DNA of 64,000 bases from Prevotella ihumii (lineage in GTDB: Bacteria; Bacteroidota; Bacteroidia; Bacteroidales; Bacteroidaceae), in assembly GCF_900155655.1 (NCBI RefSeq), contig NZ_LT706987.1:2337466-2401465 (forward strand), read 5' to 3'. The translations under genes were made by a program, and so were the position numbers. A model generated the notes under the pieces. That model made no database searches. It was not told the DNA's origin and saw only the letters and a program-made list of their open reading frames with translations. Below, one piece after another: positions 9,296 through 19,245 of the stretch. Position 1 is the first letter of the stretch, and the number at the start of each line of letters is the position of its first letter.

Positions 9296-9492
9296 AACCT
9301 AAATCGGTTATTAGCCCGCAAAGGCTTTTTAAAGTGTTTAAATGTTATGCTTTTCTTCGTCTTTGCACCTTATTTTGGCTCTTTTCGTTTGTTTTTTCAG
9401 TTGTTTAGCTCGCTAAACGTCTTCAAAAACAACCCAAAATAGCTCAAAATAAGCTCGCAAATCTCGAAGAAGTCTAACGACCGATTTGGGTT
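9296..9492 (-). repeat. Palindromic intergenic element, family A, copy 1
   Basis: 197 bp with degenerate terminal inverted repeats (AACCTAAATCGGTTATTAG / CTAACGACCGATTTGGGTT) and the central palindrome TTTAGCTCGCTAAA. It is an inverted copy of 13398-13593. It lies between the HU gene and the cdsA terminator. No coding capacity. Confidence 0.85.
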
Positions 9493-9572
9493 TAACGACA
9501 GATTTAGCTTTAATCTACACACCGCACGCTATGTATATATAATAAGGTAAGCATAGCACGAGAAGAAAACAA

Positions 9573-9617
9573 ACAACGAGGGCTGACACTTCTTAGCAAG
9601 ATGTCAGCCCTCGTTGT
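9573..9617 (-). terminator. Strong terminator of the rsfS-ftsH-cdsA operon
   Basis: Perfect 16-bp stem ACAACGAGGGCTGACA / TGTCAGCCCTCGTTGT with a 13-nt loop, followed on the minus strand by TTTGTTTTCTTCTC. It sits 22 bp past the cdsA stop. Confidence 0.9.
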
Positions 9618-9638
9618 ATATTGTTTTCTATGTTCTGT

Positions 9639-10502
9639 TTATATCATTGCGAGTGCGTAAAGATACACCACAGCGGCAGGAATAGCCATCAATGAGGAGT
9701 CGAAACGATCGAGCATTCCGCCGTGACCTGGCAATATATTTCCACTATCTTTTACACCCAAGGTGCGTTTGAAAAGACTTTCTACCAAGTCGCCCAACGT
9801 GCCAAACACCGACACGACGATACCTAAGCCAATCCATTCCACGATGCTCATTGTGTTGCCTTGTGCAGGATTGTCGACGAAGTAACCAATGGCTGCTGCC
9901 ACAAGGATAACAAAGACGCCTCCACCTATGCTGCCTTCCCAAGTCTTTGCAGGGCTAATGCGAGGAAAGAGTTTATGCTTTCCGAGGAGCGAACCAGCAC
10001 AATAAGCTCCTGTGTCGTTTGTCCATAGGAAGATAAAGATGCTCAATGGCAATAGCAAGTCGATGGTTTTATTTCCGTGTGCATCGTATTGGAAAGCCAA
10101 AATATTCATCATTGAGAGTGGTAGAGCGATGTACATCTGTCCAAACATTGTGTATGCCCAATTCATAATTGGGTTTTCGTTCTTGAGATACAGCTCTGCT
10201 ATGATGAGATAAATAATGGTAAGAATGTAAGGAACGAATACGCTAAAGCCTTCTACAAAGCCTAAGCGCAGTCCTGCCAATGCTACAAAGAAGTAGACAC
10301 CTGCAACGGTAGAGATAAATCGATTGACACTTACGCCCTCTATTTCCGAAACCAAGCCTGTGTATTCCCATATTGTTAAGCCTGTAATTACGGCAAATAG
10401 CACCACCATATAGTGCGGAGCAAGGAAACCTGCCACCATTACAGCCACAAACAATGCACCAGTGATGGCACGTGTAACGAGGTTTTTCTGTTTCTCTGTC
10501 AT
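9639..10502 (-). CDS. cdsA: Phosphatidate cytidylyltransferase
   Basis: A 287-residue integral inner-membrane enzyme that makes CDP-diacylglycerol from phosphatidic acid and CTP, the branch point of phospholipid synthesis. About eight hydrophobic segments are visible. The family signature is complete near the C-terminus (KRTLGVKDSG then PGHGGMLDRFDS), as is the SPAKTWEG segment near residue 180. The start is 14 bp downstream of the ftsH stop, so it belongs to the rsfS-ftsH-cdsA operon. Confidence 0.95.
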   Translation of the reverse strand: MTEKQKNLVTRAITGALFVAVMVAGFLAPHYMVVLFAVITGLTIWEYTGLVSEIEGVSVNRFISTVAGVYFFVALAGLRLGFVEGFSVFVPYILTIIYLIIAELYLKNENPIMNWAYTMFGQMYIALPLSMMNILAFQYDAHGNKTIDLLLPLSIFIFLWTNDTGAYCAGSLLGKHKLFPRISPAKTWEGSIGGGVFVILVAAAIGYFVDNPAQGNTMSIVEWIGLGIVVSVFGTLGDLVESLFKRTLGVKDSGNILPGHGGMLDRFDSSLMAIPAAVVYLYALAMI

Positions 10503-10515
10503 TGCTTTTTCTCTT

Positions 10516-12597
10516 TTATGCTTTATCGTTGTCCACTGATTTTGTACTTACGCTTGCTTCATCGCCTACTTCTGCAGCCTTAATAGCTGCTTCGTGTTCG
10601 GCTTGTGCTTGGCGCACACTCTCTGGCATATCCTCAAGTTTGAGTTGCTTCTTTTCAGCTTCATCAGCCGCATCCATCAACTCTTGTGTGCGACTCACCC
10701 ACGGACGTTTGCCAAAGATTTCCTCTACATCTTCAGCCATTATCACTTCACGTTCAATAAGCAATTGTGCCAATCGTGCGTGTCCCTCCTTGTGTTGGGT
10801 TAAGATTTCTTTTGCACGAGCATACTGTCCGTTTACCATCTTCAGCACCTCTTCGTCTATCACTTGTGCAGTGGTTTCAGAATAAGGCTTTTGGAACTCT
10901 TGTTCGTTGCTGTAATAACAGATATTTGGCAATTTGTCGCTCATACCAGCGTATGCTATCATTCCGAATGCACTCTTTGTTGCACGTTCAAGGTCGTTCA
11001 TAGCACCTGTAGAGATAAAACCTGTTACCAATTCTTCAGCTGCACGACCACCAAGGAGCGAACACATTTCGTCCAACATCTGTTCTTTGGTCGTGATAGG
11101 GCGTTCTTCGGGCAAGTACCACGCTGCACCTAATGCTTGTCCACGTGGCACAATGCTCACCTTTATCAATGGATTGGCGTGTTCGCAGAACCAACTGATA
11201 GTGGCATGACCTGCCTCGTGTAAGGCTATGGTGCGCTTTTCGGCAGCTGTGAGTATCTTTGTTTTCTTCTCTAAGCCACCAATAATACGGTCTACCGCAT
11301 CAAGGAAATCCTGTTTGCCCACTACTTGTTTGTTGTGGCGAGCTGCAATAAGAGCCGCTTCGTTACATACGTTTGCAATGTCAGCACCTGAAAAGCCAGG
11401 AGTTTGTCGTGCAAGGAGGTCTATATCCAAGTTGTTGTCCAATTTTAATGGGCGGAGATGCACATTGAATATCGCTTTACGTTCAGGTAAATCAGGCAAA
11501 TCGACGTGTATTTGACGGTCGAAACGTCCTGCACGCAGCAATGCCTTGTCCAACATATCCACACGGTTGGTGGCTGCAAGCACTATCACACCGCTATTTG
11601 TACCAAAACCGTCCATCTCTGTGAGCAAGGCGTTCAATGTGTTTTCGCGCTCGTCATTTCCACCCATAGACGGATTCTTTGAACGTGCACGACCTACAGC
11701 GTCAATCTCGTCAATGAAGATGATACAAGGCGACTTTTCCTTAGCTTGGTGGAACACGTCACGAACACGACTTGCACCCACACCTACGAACATCTCTACA
11801 AAGTCGGAACCACTCATTGAGAAGAATGGCACACCAGCTTCGCCAGCTACAGCCTTAGCCAATAGCGTCTTACCCGTTCCAGGAGGACCTACAAGCAATG
11901 CACCCTTGGGAATTTTACCACCCAAGTCGGTGTAACGTTGTGGACTCTTCAAGAACTCCACAATTTCCTCTACCTCTTGCTTTGCGCCCTCTTGTCCTGC
12001 TACATCTTTGAAGGTTACGCCCAATTCGCCAGCCTTTTCGTAAAGTTTAGCTTTCGATTTGCCAACGCTGAACACACCACCAGCGCCAGAGCTACCTCCA
12101 CCGCTCATACGGCGCATAATGAGTACCCATACACCGATGAGGAAAATCCAAGGTCCAAAACTAATGAGCAAATCCATCATTCCGTGCTCATTCTTGTTCT
12201 CATAGCTGTAGCTTGAAATCTTTTTGTGTTGTATAGCTGCGTTTAGGAATGTTTCCAAATTGTCTATCGAGCCAACCTCAACAGTGATATATGGACTCTT
12301 TCCCACTTGGTCGGCCCCTTTCTTAAACACCTCACGTATGTGTTCAGGGTTGACATACATTCTAAGAATACTTTCTTTTTTATTCACTACCACGCGTGTG
12401 GCATAACCCTTATTGACATAGGTTTTAAAGGTTGTGTAATCTTTCTGCATACCTTCGCCACCTGCAAGCAAGTTTTCTGCTCCGCCTGTAGTGAAAAATA
12501 CTAATGCCATTACAATAGCCATCACGTAGAGCCAAGTCATATTAAACTTGGGCATCTTAGGCATATTGGGCTTGTTGTTGGAATTTTGATTGTCCAT
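10516..12597 (-). CDS. ftsH: ATP-dependent zinc metalloprotease FtsH
   Basis: A 693-residue membrane-anchored AAA+ protease for quality control of membrane and regulatory proteins. In order it has an N-terminal TM helix (~20-40), a periplasmic domain, a second TM (~148-165), a glycine-rich linker, Walker A GPPGTGKT (~243), Walker [13 protein letters not shown] (~300), an arginine-finger region (RAGRFDRQI), and the zinc motif HEAGH in [12 protein letters not shown] (~464). A charged tail follows. Length is normal for Bacteroidetes. It lies between rsfS and cdsA in one operon. Confidence 0.97.
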   Translation of the reverse strand: MDNQNSNNKPNMPKMPKFNMTWLYVMAIVMALVFFTTGGAENLLAGGEGMQKDYTTFKTYVNKGYATRVVVNKKESILRMYVNPEHIREVFKKGADQVGKSPYITVEVGSIDNLETFLNAAIQHKKISSYSYENKNEHGMMDLLISFGPWIFLIGVWVLIMRRMSGGGSSGAGGVFSVGKSKAKLYEKAGELGVTFKDVAGQEGAKQEVEEIVEFLKSPQRYTDLGGKIPKGALLVGPPGTGKTLLAKAVAGEAGVPFFSMSGSDFVEMFVGVGASRVRDVFHQAKEKSPCIIFIDEIDAVGRARSKNPSMGGNDERENTLNALLTEMDGFGTNSGVIVLAATNRVDMLDKALLRAGRFDRQIHVDLPDLPERKAIFNVHLRPLKLDNNLDIDLLARQTPGFSGADIANVCNEAALIAARHNKQVVGKQDFLDAVDRIIGGLEKKTKILTAAEKRTIALHEAGHATISWFCEHANPLIKVSIVPRGQALGAAWYLPEERPITTKEQMLDEMCSLLGGRAAEELVTGFISTGAMNDLERATKSAFGMIAYAGMSDKLPNICYYSNEQEFQKPYSETTAQVIDEEVLKMVNGQYARAKEILTQHKEGHARLAQLLIEREVIMAEDVEEIFGKRPWVSRTQELMDAADEAEKKQLKLEDMPESVRQAQAEHEAAIKAAEVGDEASVSTKSVDNDKA

Positions 12598-12668
12598 TTA
12601 CGCTTGTTTTTTTGTTAAAGGCGACCATTGCGCCATCCGAAAAGCTATACTCTCGCCGCCGAAAAGGA

Positions 12669-13028
12669 TTAGTCTAAGTCGGGCAACTCGGTAAGTTGGG
12701 CATCTTCCCAAAGGTGTTCGAGGTCGTAAAACTCACGAGTTTCGGGTGTGAAGATATGCACCAATATGTCTGAATAATCTATTGCTACCCACTGATTATT
12801 TCCCAATCCAGCGCAATTGACAGGCTTTTCGCCATTGTGTTCACGTACGTAGTCGCTCACCGACTCTGCTATTGCTTCCACCTGCTGTGGTGAATTGCCG
12901 TGACAAATTACAAAGTTTTGGCAAATCGTGCCGTCAATCTCTGAAAGGTCTGCAATAACTATGCCATGCCCTTTCTTGTCTTGAATTCCTGTAACGATGG
13001 AATCCACTAATTTCTTTGTTTCGTTCAT
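12669..13028 (-). CDS. rsfS: Ribosome silencing factor RsfS
   Basis: A 119-residue RsfS/Iojap protein that binds L14 and blocks joining of ribosomal subunits when nutrients are short. The diagnostic stretches are IVIADLSEIDGTICQNFVICHG and WVAIDYSDILVHIF. The ATG at 13028 (MNETKKLVDSI) is chosen because the longer frame would run over the promoter at 13052-13083. First gene of the rsfS-ftsH-cdsA operon. Confidence 0.93.
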   Translation of the reverse strand: MNETKKLVDSIVTGIQDKKGHGIVIADLSEIDGTICQNFVICHGNSPQQVEAIAESVSDYVREHNGEKPVNCAGLGNNQWVAIDYSDILVHIFTPETREFYDLEHLWEDAQLTELPDLD

Positions 13029-13051
13029 TAAAATCTTTATATTATAAGGTG

Positions 13052-13083
13052 CAAAGATACTCAATAAAGGATAGATGCACAAA
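13052..13083 (-). promoter_or_regulatory. Promoter of rsfS-ftsH-cdsA
   Basis: On the minus strand, TTTG (13083-13080), a 20-bp spacer and TATCTTTG (13059-13052). Both boxes match the Bacteroidetes consensus. Confidence 0.8.
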
Positions 13084-13162
13084 ATATTCTACCAAAAAAT
13101 CTGCCGAAATGGCAGAACAGAACGACAAAGAAAGACTTTTTAAGAAAAAAACTTCTCTTTTT

Positions 13163-13194
13163 TTTGTTCGTTTCAATGAAAGATAGTAACTTTG
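13163..13194 (+). promoter_or_regulatory. Promoter of tRNA-Gln
   Basis: TTTG at 13163-13166, a 20-bp spacer, TAACTTTG at 13187-13194. It starts transcription a short way before the tRNA at 13224. Confidence 0.85.
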
Positions 13195-13223
13195 CACTGC
13201 AATTCAAAGGAATTGTGGCTTAT

Positions 13224-13294
13224 TGGGATATGGTGTAATGGTAACACTACAGATTCTGGTCCTGTCATTCTTGGTTCGAGTCCGAGTATCCCAA
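13224..13294 (+). tRNA. tRNA-Gln (anticodon CTG)
   Basis: A 71-nt cloverleaf: acceptor TGGGATA/TATCCCA, D-arm with GTGTAATGGTAACAC, anticodon stem ACAG/CTGT with loop TTCTGGT (anticodon CTG), and T-loop GGTTCGAGTCC. The U1-A72 acceptor pair is typical of tRNA-Gln. CCA is not encoded. Confidence 0.9.
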
Positions 13295-13303
13295 CATCGT
13301 TTT

Positions 13304-13338
13304 AAAAGGCTAAGCAGAGGTTCTGTTTAGCCTTTTTT
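13304..13338 (+). terminator. Terminator of tRNA-Gln
   Basis: AAAAGGCTAA / TTAGCC hairpin followed by TTTTTT, 10 bp after the tRNA. Confidence 0.9.
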
Positions 13339-13397
13339 ATATCCCAAACTTTCGTCTTTCTGGGTTGTGAGCCAAAACTTTTCAGAGTCGCAAGTTT

Positions 13398-13593
13398 AAC
13401 CCAAATCGGTCGTTAGACTTCTTCGAGATTTGCGATCTTATTTTGAGCTATTTTTGGTTGTTCTTGAAGACGTTTAGCGAGCTAAACAACTGAAAAAACA
13501 AACGAAAAGAGCCAAAATAAGGTGCAAAGACGAAGAAAAGCATAACAGCTAAACGCTTTAAAAAGCCTTTGCGGGCTAACGACCTCTAAGTTT
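13398..13593 (+). repeat. Palindromic intergenic element, family A, copy 2
   Basis: Inverted partner of 9296-9492: begins AACCCAAATCGGTCGTTAGA, carries the central palindrome GTTTAGCGAGCTAAAC, and ends CCTTTGCGGGCTAACGACC. It lies between tRNA-Gln and the IS110 element. The two copies bracket cdsA-ftsH-rsfS-tRNA-Gln in opposite orientation. Confidence 0.85.
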
Positions 13594-13864
13594 GCAGAAG
13601 AATGCGACGCAGTCGCATAAACATTAAATAATCAAGGTAAAACTATGATTGCTAAAGACAGTTTCGTACCTTTGTTGTAAAAAGGTAGAATCGGTCTGTC
13701 GAAGAGGTAAACCAGCTAACGACCCAGCTAAAAGCTATAAATCGTTTCGGACCTCATCGACATAGTTGCAAAGACCAGATAGAAAGTTATCGACACGAAG
13801 CCTATTTAGAGTTCCAGTCCATACAACTATCGACCAATTCTACTTAATAAAATTGTACAAATAT
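13594..13864 (+). other. 5' non-coding end of the IS110 element (candidate bridge RNA)
   Basis: About 270 bp without a convincing gene upstream of an IS110-family transposase. A TACCTTTG box (13667-13674) resembles a -7 promoter box, although its -33 partner is weak. It overlaps a small hairpin (TACCTT...AAGGTA, 13667-13687). IS110-family elements are known to transcribe a structured bridge RNA from a non-coding end that pairs with target and donor DNA. This stretch has the right place and length, but I did not derive the full fold or the exact element boundary. Confidence 0.4.
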
Positions 13865-14890
13865 ATGAAGAATTTATTTATCGGAGTTGATTTTTCGAAA
13901 GAAAAAGTTGATGTGGCTATCATTTTTGCAGACGGTCTGACAGAAACGGCCCCAAGAGTGTTCAACGAGTTCAAGACAACAGTGTCTGGCTACAAGCAAC
14001 TGGTCAAGTGGGTGGAGAAGAATTCCTACGGCATCGATCCTTCCCTGTGGCTCTTCTGCGGTGAAAATACTGGCGACTACAGCAAAGGACTATGCAACTT
14101 CCTCTACGGCAAAGGCTACGACATGTGGCTTGAGAACGCCAAGAGCATCAAGGACGCATCAGGTCTCAGACGATTGAAGTCTGACCGCGCCGACGCCTCG
14201 ATGATTGCAGAATACGCTATGAGAAATCACGACAAAGCCGTTATGTACGAGCCACTTAGCGAGTCACTTGCACAACTACGAGAGCTGTTTCTGTATCGTC
14301 AAATGGTGGTACGCCATAGATGCAGCTTTCAGGTGCGTAGAGGCGAGAAGAAGCTCACTATGGAGAAATCGCCTATCAAGACGATGATCTCGCAGAGCGG
14401 AAGGCATATCCTGTCAGAACTCAACAAGGAAGTAGAGAAGATAGACAAGCGAATCGCCGAGCTCATTAAGTCGGACGAAGAGCTCACCGAGGTGTTCACA
14501 ATCGTGACCTCGGTGCCTGGCATAGGAACGCAGAACGCTGTCTGTCTGATGGTGTATACAGACAACTTCCGTCGTTTCAACTACGACTCGCGCAAGATTG
14601 CCTGCTATTACGGCTTAGCCCCATTCGGAAAAGACTCTGGCACCAGTGTGCATTCTGATCCGCATGTACATTATATGGCGAACCGCCAGATAAAGGCCAT
14701 GCTGACACAAGCTGCACTGGCTGCCGTCAAATTCAATCCCGTTATGGCGAGGTACTATATGCGCCTCGTGGAACGCGGAAAGAAGAAGCAAGTTGCATTG
14801 AACAATGTCAAGAACAAACTTGTGCATTTGGTCACTGCAATGGTTAGAAACCGCCAAACATTCACCCCTGATTATAAAATCTCAGCATAA
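13865..14890 (+). CDS. IS110-family transposase (DEDD recombinase)
   Basis: A 341-residue transposase. The N-terminal RuvC-like domain shows the DEDD residues: GVDFSKEKVD (D near 9), GENTGDY (E) and KSDRADASM (two D). The C-terminal Transposase_20 domain shows VTSVPGIGTQNA and YYGLAPFGKDSG with its conserved serine region. The ATG at 13865 (MKNLFIGVDF) is preferred to an upstream in-frame extension, which would run through the non-coding end. Full length with no stops, so it may be active. Confidence 0.92.
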   Translation: MKNLFIGVDFSKEKVDVAIIFADGLTETAPRVFNEFKTTVSGYKQLVKWVEKNSYGIDPSLWLFCGENTGDYSKGLCNFLYGKGYDMWLENAKSIKDASGLRRLKSDRADASMIAEYAMRNHDKAVMYEPLSESLAQLRELFLYRQMVVRHRCSFQVRRGEKKLTMEKSPIKTMISQSGRHILSELNKEVEKIDKRIAELIKSDEELTEVFTIVTSVPGIGTQNAVCLMVYTDNFRRFNYDSRKIACYYGLAPFGKDSGTSVHSDPHVHYMANRQIKAMLTQAALAAVKFNPVMARYYMRLVERGKKKQVALNNVKNKLVHLVTAMVRNRQTFTPDYKISA

Positions 14891-14955
14891 ATTGAAAATA
14901 ATGGTCAAAACATTTGGATTTTAACATAGAAAGCGATTTGGGCTTAAATCTGGAA

Positions 14956-14987
14956 TTTGTGGGGTTGGAATAAATTATGTATTTTTG
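14956..14987 (+). promoter_or_regulatory. Promoter of the GLPGLI/receptor operon
   Basis: TTTG at 14956-14959, a 20-bp spacer, TATTTTTG at 14980-14987, 41 bp before the start at 15029. Confidence 0.8.
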
Positions 14988-15028
14988 CAGTCATATAGTA
15001 CACAATTACGTTATACAATAAAACACCT

Positions 15029-15850
15029 ATGAAATATAGATACAAAATAATACTCATATTTTTAGCTGCCGTGTTTAAACTAAGCTCTATTTGTGGACAA
15101 ACAGACACGGCTACGCTAAAAATTAGTTATAAAGCAGCATTTAAGTCGTGTGTAGAACGTCCGCAGCTGTTCGATGATATGATATTATTGGTTGGAAAGC
15201 ACAGCAGCAGTTTCTATTCTGCCACTAACATAACACAACAGCAGACATTAGACAGTGTGGTACAAACCACGGGCGGAAATCTTTCTCAGGTTCTAACAGC
15301 AAGTTCCAAGATGAGAGCAAGTTCTAAATTAGGACAACACTATGTGGTATTGAAGAACTATCCCATAGCAAACAAACTTACTTATACCACAGAACTTGTG
15401 GGGAATACAGCCTTTAAGTATGAGGAGGCTATGCCAACGTTAGAATGGGAACTTTTAGATGGCGACAGCATCATTGCCGAATATAGTTGCAACAAGGCAA
15501 GAACGGCTTTTCGTGGCAGAGTATGGACAGTATGGTATACGCCCGACCTTACCATAAGTGAAGGACCTTGGAAACTATGTGGATTACCAGGACTGATACT
15601 GAAAGCAGTTTCTGACAATGCCGAATATACTTTTGAATGCACAGGCATACAAAAAGGACATGGAGAAAAGATTGCTATTGCTAAGAAAAACTTTATAAAT
15701 ACAAATGCAGCCGACTTACAGAAACTCGAAGTTCTTACTGCTACCGACCCACAGGAAGCTATCATCAGACTCAAAGGTGTGCGTGGCAGCGGTAACATAA
15801 AGAAAAGAAAGTTGACTCCTTTGTTGATAGAAGATTTGAGCAAGAAATGA
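15029..15850 (+). CDS. GLPGLI family secreted protein
   Basis: A 273-residue exported protein with a signal peptide (residues ~1-24, ending near SSICGQ). The family motif is intact (WKLCGLPGLILKAVSD, near 190). GLPGLI proteins are restricted to Bacteroidetes and usually sit beside an outer-membrane receptor-like gene. Their molecular job is not established. The stop overlaps the ATG of the next gene by 4 bp (ATGA), so the two are translationally coupled. Confidence 0.88.
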   Translation: MKYRYKIILIFLAAVFKLSSICGQTDTATLKISYKAAFKSCVERPQLFDDMILLVGKHSSSFYSATNITQQQTLDSVVQTTGGNLSQVLTASSKMRASSKLGQHYVVLKNYPIANKLTYTTELVGNTAFKYEEAMPTLEWELLDGDSIIAEYSCNKARTAFRGRVWTVWYTPDLTISEGPWKLCGLPGLILKAVSDNAEYTFECTGIQKGHGEKIAIAKKNFINTNAADLQKLEVLTATDPQEAIIRLKGVRGSGNIKKRKLTPLLIEDLSKK

Positions 15851-18387
15851 AGCAAGCATTTCTTATATGGTTAATTCTCTTGTCTGCCATTACGGCAAAA
15901 GGTCAAATACTTACAGGGCAGATTGTATCTACACAAAACACATCTGTTGAGCGTGCTGCCGTGTTTTTGAAAAACGAGAAACAAACCATAGCTTACACTT
16001 TTTCAAGCCCTAATGGTAGCTTTTCCATTGATGCCAAAGGAAAAGAGTTTCGCATAATAGAGGTAAGAAAGATGGGCTACGAAACAATATCTTTGTTCAT
16101 ATCTGATTTCAAGAATGGGCAACATATTGTATTGCAAGAGAAAACAAACGAACTGAAAGAGGTGGTAGTGAAGTCGCAGAAGGTACGCCAAGAAGGCGAT
16201 ACGCTTAACTACCTTGTCAATTCTTTTAAAACTAAGCAAGACAGAACCATAGCCGATGTATTAAAAAAAATGCCAGGAATAGCCATTAACGAAGATGGAT
16301 CCATAGAATATCAAGGCAAGAAAATCAATAAGTTCTATATTGAGGGAATGGATTTACTTGGCGGAAAATATACACAAGCATCAGAAAACATTGATGTGGA
16401 CAAAGTAAAGAAAATACAAGTCTTCGAGCGTCATCAACCAATCAAAGCATTGAAAAACACCAGTTTCAGTGAGCAAGCTGCACTGAATATCGTTTTGGGA
16501 GATGGCGCAAAGAACGTATGGACACATACCATAGACCTTGCTGTTGGTATGGCAATGGACAGGAAGTCTGACTTCCTCTATAACAATAGGCTTTTTTCTA
16601 TGTTCTTCTCGCGAAAAGTGCAAAGTATCAGCATGTATAAAAGCAACAACACAGGTAAGAATATTGGACAGGAAGTGTCGCCAATGGCTGCCTATTTAGA
16701 CGACTCTGCTCCCACAGACGGCGGAATTCTCGCCAATATTTCATTGCCAGCACCCGATATAGAGACTGATAGAAGCCGATTTAACCAAACACACCTGTTT
16801 GCTACAAATTGGCTTTTCAAGACAAAAGGCAACAACGACTTGCGACTACAGTTGGATGCAATGGTAGACAAGACTATACAAAGGCGAACAACTTCAACCA
16901 TCTATACAATGGCAGGTAGCAAGGCAATTATGGAAGACGTGTCGGCACAAAGCCATCACAACGCACTCAATGCAGAGGTGCTGTACAAGCAAAATACGGA
17001 TAAGCAATACCTTACCAATGATTTGCGAGGATATATGGACTTTGACCAAAGCGATGGTACATCGCTATTGAATGGTAGAAATACTCGCCAATATGTAAAG
17101 CCACGTCAACGCTATCTCACCGACAAACTTTCCTTCATCCGAAACCTTAACGGTAAACATTCTATTTCAGCGAATGCCTATCTCTCATTAAATTATACAC
17201 CAGATTTGCTGTTGCTATCAAATGAAACTACCGAACGATTGGAAAAACATAGCATGTTGGGCGGATTTAATACTTATTGGGGACATAAAGTGGGCAAAAT
17301 TCATCTGAACTACGATTTAGGAACAGATGCAAAATTACAACGAATGAACATCGAATATGATAGCATAAGTGCGAAACGAAGATATAGGGAATGGAGGAGT
17401 TTCGTTCGTCCTACATTCAGTTACAAGTCGAACAATATTCATCTCACAGCCAGTACACCGCTTTACTGGACAGAGCGATATTACGAAAGTCAGCATAAAA
17501 GCACGCTTACCATAGAACCACATTTATATATATCTGCTATGCCTACACCATCGTTAACGCTTATGGGTATCTATAACTATGCATGGCGACCTAATGAGTT
17601 TTCCTCAACGATAGACATTCCTTTGTTTACAGACTATATAACGATGCGACAAGGTTACGGGAAATTAGACTATACGCTGTCGCATTTTTTTAGAACCTCT
17701 GTAGAATATAAAGACGTGTTGAAAGGCTTCTTTGTCAATATAGGCTATAGCTTTACCAATATGCGAAACCAACGTATGTATTCGCAACGTGTTATAAACA
17801 ACTCTTATCAGACGTTTGCAACAGATTTTACAGCAAATAGTACCACACATGGTATAGATGGACGAATGAGTGAAAGTTGGAACATTGCACATTTGACAAC
17901 TATCCTTGGCTGTTCCTACAATTGGAGCAACTATAAGATGCTTATTGGAAATAGTTTTGTACCTTTCCAAACGCAATCTGCTAATATCTCTCTTTCCTTT
18001 TCGTTGCAACCTATTGAGTGGTTCTCCATAGAGGAGAAGAGTGTTTATCGTTATATAAGGCAACTATCAAAGGGTAATACAGCATTCAATATTGAACCCT
18101 TGCGTTCTTTCAGTCATCAGTTGAAGTGCTTTCTTATGCCTGGTAAATTCCAAATAGAGTGGAACAATGAGTTGTACCATAGCAACGACCATTCAGTCTC
18201 GTTCACATACTTTGCCGACATATCCGTATATTATCGTCGTAAACGTTACGAAATAGGACTTGTCTGCAATAATCTTCTGGGCAAGAATAAATACATCCGA
18301 CAGCAAATAACCGACACTCAACAGATATATACAGCTACACAATTAAGGAGTAGAGATATTTTGCTGAAAATAATGCTATCATTGTAA
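15847..18387 (+). CDS. Outer-membrane beta-barrel receptor with CarboxypepD-like N-terminal domain
   Basis: An 846-residue exported protein: signal peptide (~1-19), a carboxypeptidase-regulatory-like domain (~20-105, GQIVSTQNTSVERAAVFL), a plug-like region (~110-230, with DVLKKMPGIAINEDGSIEYQG and FYIEGMDLLGGKY), then a long beta-barrel. It resembles TonB-dependent transporters, but the plug is divergent. It is coupled to the GLPGLI gene, and this pair recurs across Bacteroidetes. Substrate unknown. Confidence 0.85.
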   Translation: MKQAFLIWLILLSAITAKGQILTGQIVSTQNTSVERAAVFLKNEKQTIAYTFSSPNGSFSIDAKGKEFRIIEVRKMGYETISLFISDFKNGQHIVLQEKTNELKEVVVKSQKVRQEGDTLNYLVNSFKTKQDRTIADVLKKMPGIAINEDGSIEYQGKKINKFYIEGMDLLGGKYTQASENIDVDKVKKIQVFERHQPIKALKNTSFSEQAALNIVLGDGAKNVWTHTIDLAVGMAMDRKSDFLYNNRLFSMFFSRKVQSISMYKSNNTGKNIGQEVSPMAAYLDDSAPTDGGILANISLPAPDIETDRSRFNQTHLFATNWLFKTKGNNDLRLQLDAMVDKTIQRRTTSTIYTMAGSKAIMEDVSAQSHHNALNAEVLYKQNTDKQYLTNDLRGYMDFDQSDGTSLLNGRNTRQYVKPRQRYLTDKLSFIRNLNGKHSISANAYLSLNYTPDLLLLSNETTERLEKHSMLGGFNTYWGHKVGKIHLNYDLGTDAKLQRMNIEYDSISAKRRYREWRSFVRPTFSYKSNNIHLTASTPLYWTERYYESQHKSTLTIEPHLYISAMPTPSLTLMGIYNYAWRPNEFSSTIDIPLFTDYITMRQGYGKLDYTLSHFFRTSVEYKDVLKGFFVNIGYSFTNMRNQRMYSQRVINNSYQTFATDFTANSTTHGIDGRMSESWNIAHLTTILGCSYNWSNYKMLIGNSFVPFQTQSANISLSFSLQPIEWFSIEEKSVYRYIRQLSKGNTAFNIEPLRSFSHQLKCFLMPGKFQIEWNNELYHSNDHSVSFTYFADISVYYRRKRYEIGLVCNNLLGKNKYIRQQITDTQQIYTATQLRSRDILLKIMLSL

Positions 18388-18436
18388 AGATAAACAGGGC
18401 ATCCAGTTATTATAAATAATTTAAAATCAAAAAGAA

Positions 18437-18646
18437 ATAAAAAAAATATTTTCGTTGGCACTAGCTCTTAGTTTAGGAGTAGTTGCACCACAAACAGTTG
18501 CTGCTAAAAGTAGCTCCAAGATTGAAGTAACAGAAATCAAGCACCATGATGGTTATGATGAGGTTACCTTTAATGACGGAAGCTATGGCTTTTTATTTGA
18601 AGATGGTACATATACCATTTATATAAAGAAAGAAGGTGTTAAATGA
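18437..18646 (+). CDS. Small secreted protein, start codon apparently ATA or lost
   Basis: From 18437 the frame reads ATA-AAA-AAA-ATA-TTT-TCG, then a clear signal peptide (SLALALSLGVVAPQTVAA) and a ~42-residue mature part (KIEVTEIKHHDGYDEVTF...) ending KKEGVK. If the first codon were ATG this would be a normal 69-residue exported protein. As it stands the start is either a rare ATA, the TTG at 18455, or lost. It lies 50 bp after the receptor gene and before a hairpin terminator, so it is probably the last gene of that operon. No family recognised. Confidence 0.45.
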   Translation: MKKIFSLALALSLGVVAPQTVAAKSSSKIEVTEIKHHDGYDEVTFNDGSYGFLFEDGTYTIYIKKEGVK

Positions 18647-18702
18647 TCTTAGCAGTATTTCTTGATATTTGTAAACAATGGAATATCGAGAATTTATGCG
18701 TT

Positions 18703-18747
18703 ACATTTAAGGTATGCCAAGAGTTTATTATGGCATACCTTAAATGT
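18703..18747 (+). terminator. Long hairpin after the GLPGLI operon
   Basis: Perfect 17-bp inverted repeat ACATTTAAGGTATGCCA / TGGCATACCTTAAATGT with an 11-nt loop. It has no strong T-run, so it may stabilise the 3' end as much as terminate. Confidence 0.7.
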
Positions 18748-19245
18748 CTATGTACAATAGGGTAACTATATTTTAGTTTATCTTAAATTTATCATTAAAT
18801 CTGACACGTCGTAGTCTTATCTGTAAAGTTCTGGCTGGTAGTATTTATAATATCCTTTTCTAATGATGGGAATTAGAAAAGTCATTGAAAACAGCGTCTT
18901 AGATCTTAATGGGTAGATAGGGGCTTATAAATTTCCTCCAACATCCTCTCCAAATCTGAAGACTTATAGAGTAGTATGACTAAGTACTACAAAAATATAT
19001 TGTAAATCAATTACTTAACTTAAAATAGAATGTAGTAAGAAAAAAGATGAAAAAGTTTGGAGGGTAAAAACTTCAGAAAAGAGTTTTTCTTTCAACTACC
19101 ATTCAAATATCATTCAAACAAACTATTGTCATTCAAACAAAAATTATTTAATCAACTCAATTAAAACATATCACAATGAAAGAAGAAGATTTACCGATAT
19201 TCAAGCATTACGCAACAGCTTCTTACTTTATACTGCACGAATACG
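18748..19245. other. Non-coding stretch
   Basis: About 500 bp of AT-rich DNA with no gene I can support. A 32-codon frame (19176-19274, MKEEDLPIFKHYATASYFIL...) starts here, but its end is the left arm of the terminator at 19246-19290, and no homologous family is evident. Confidence 0.4.
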
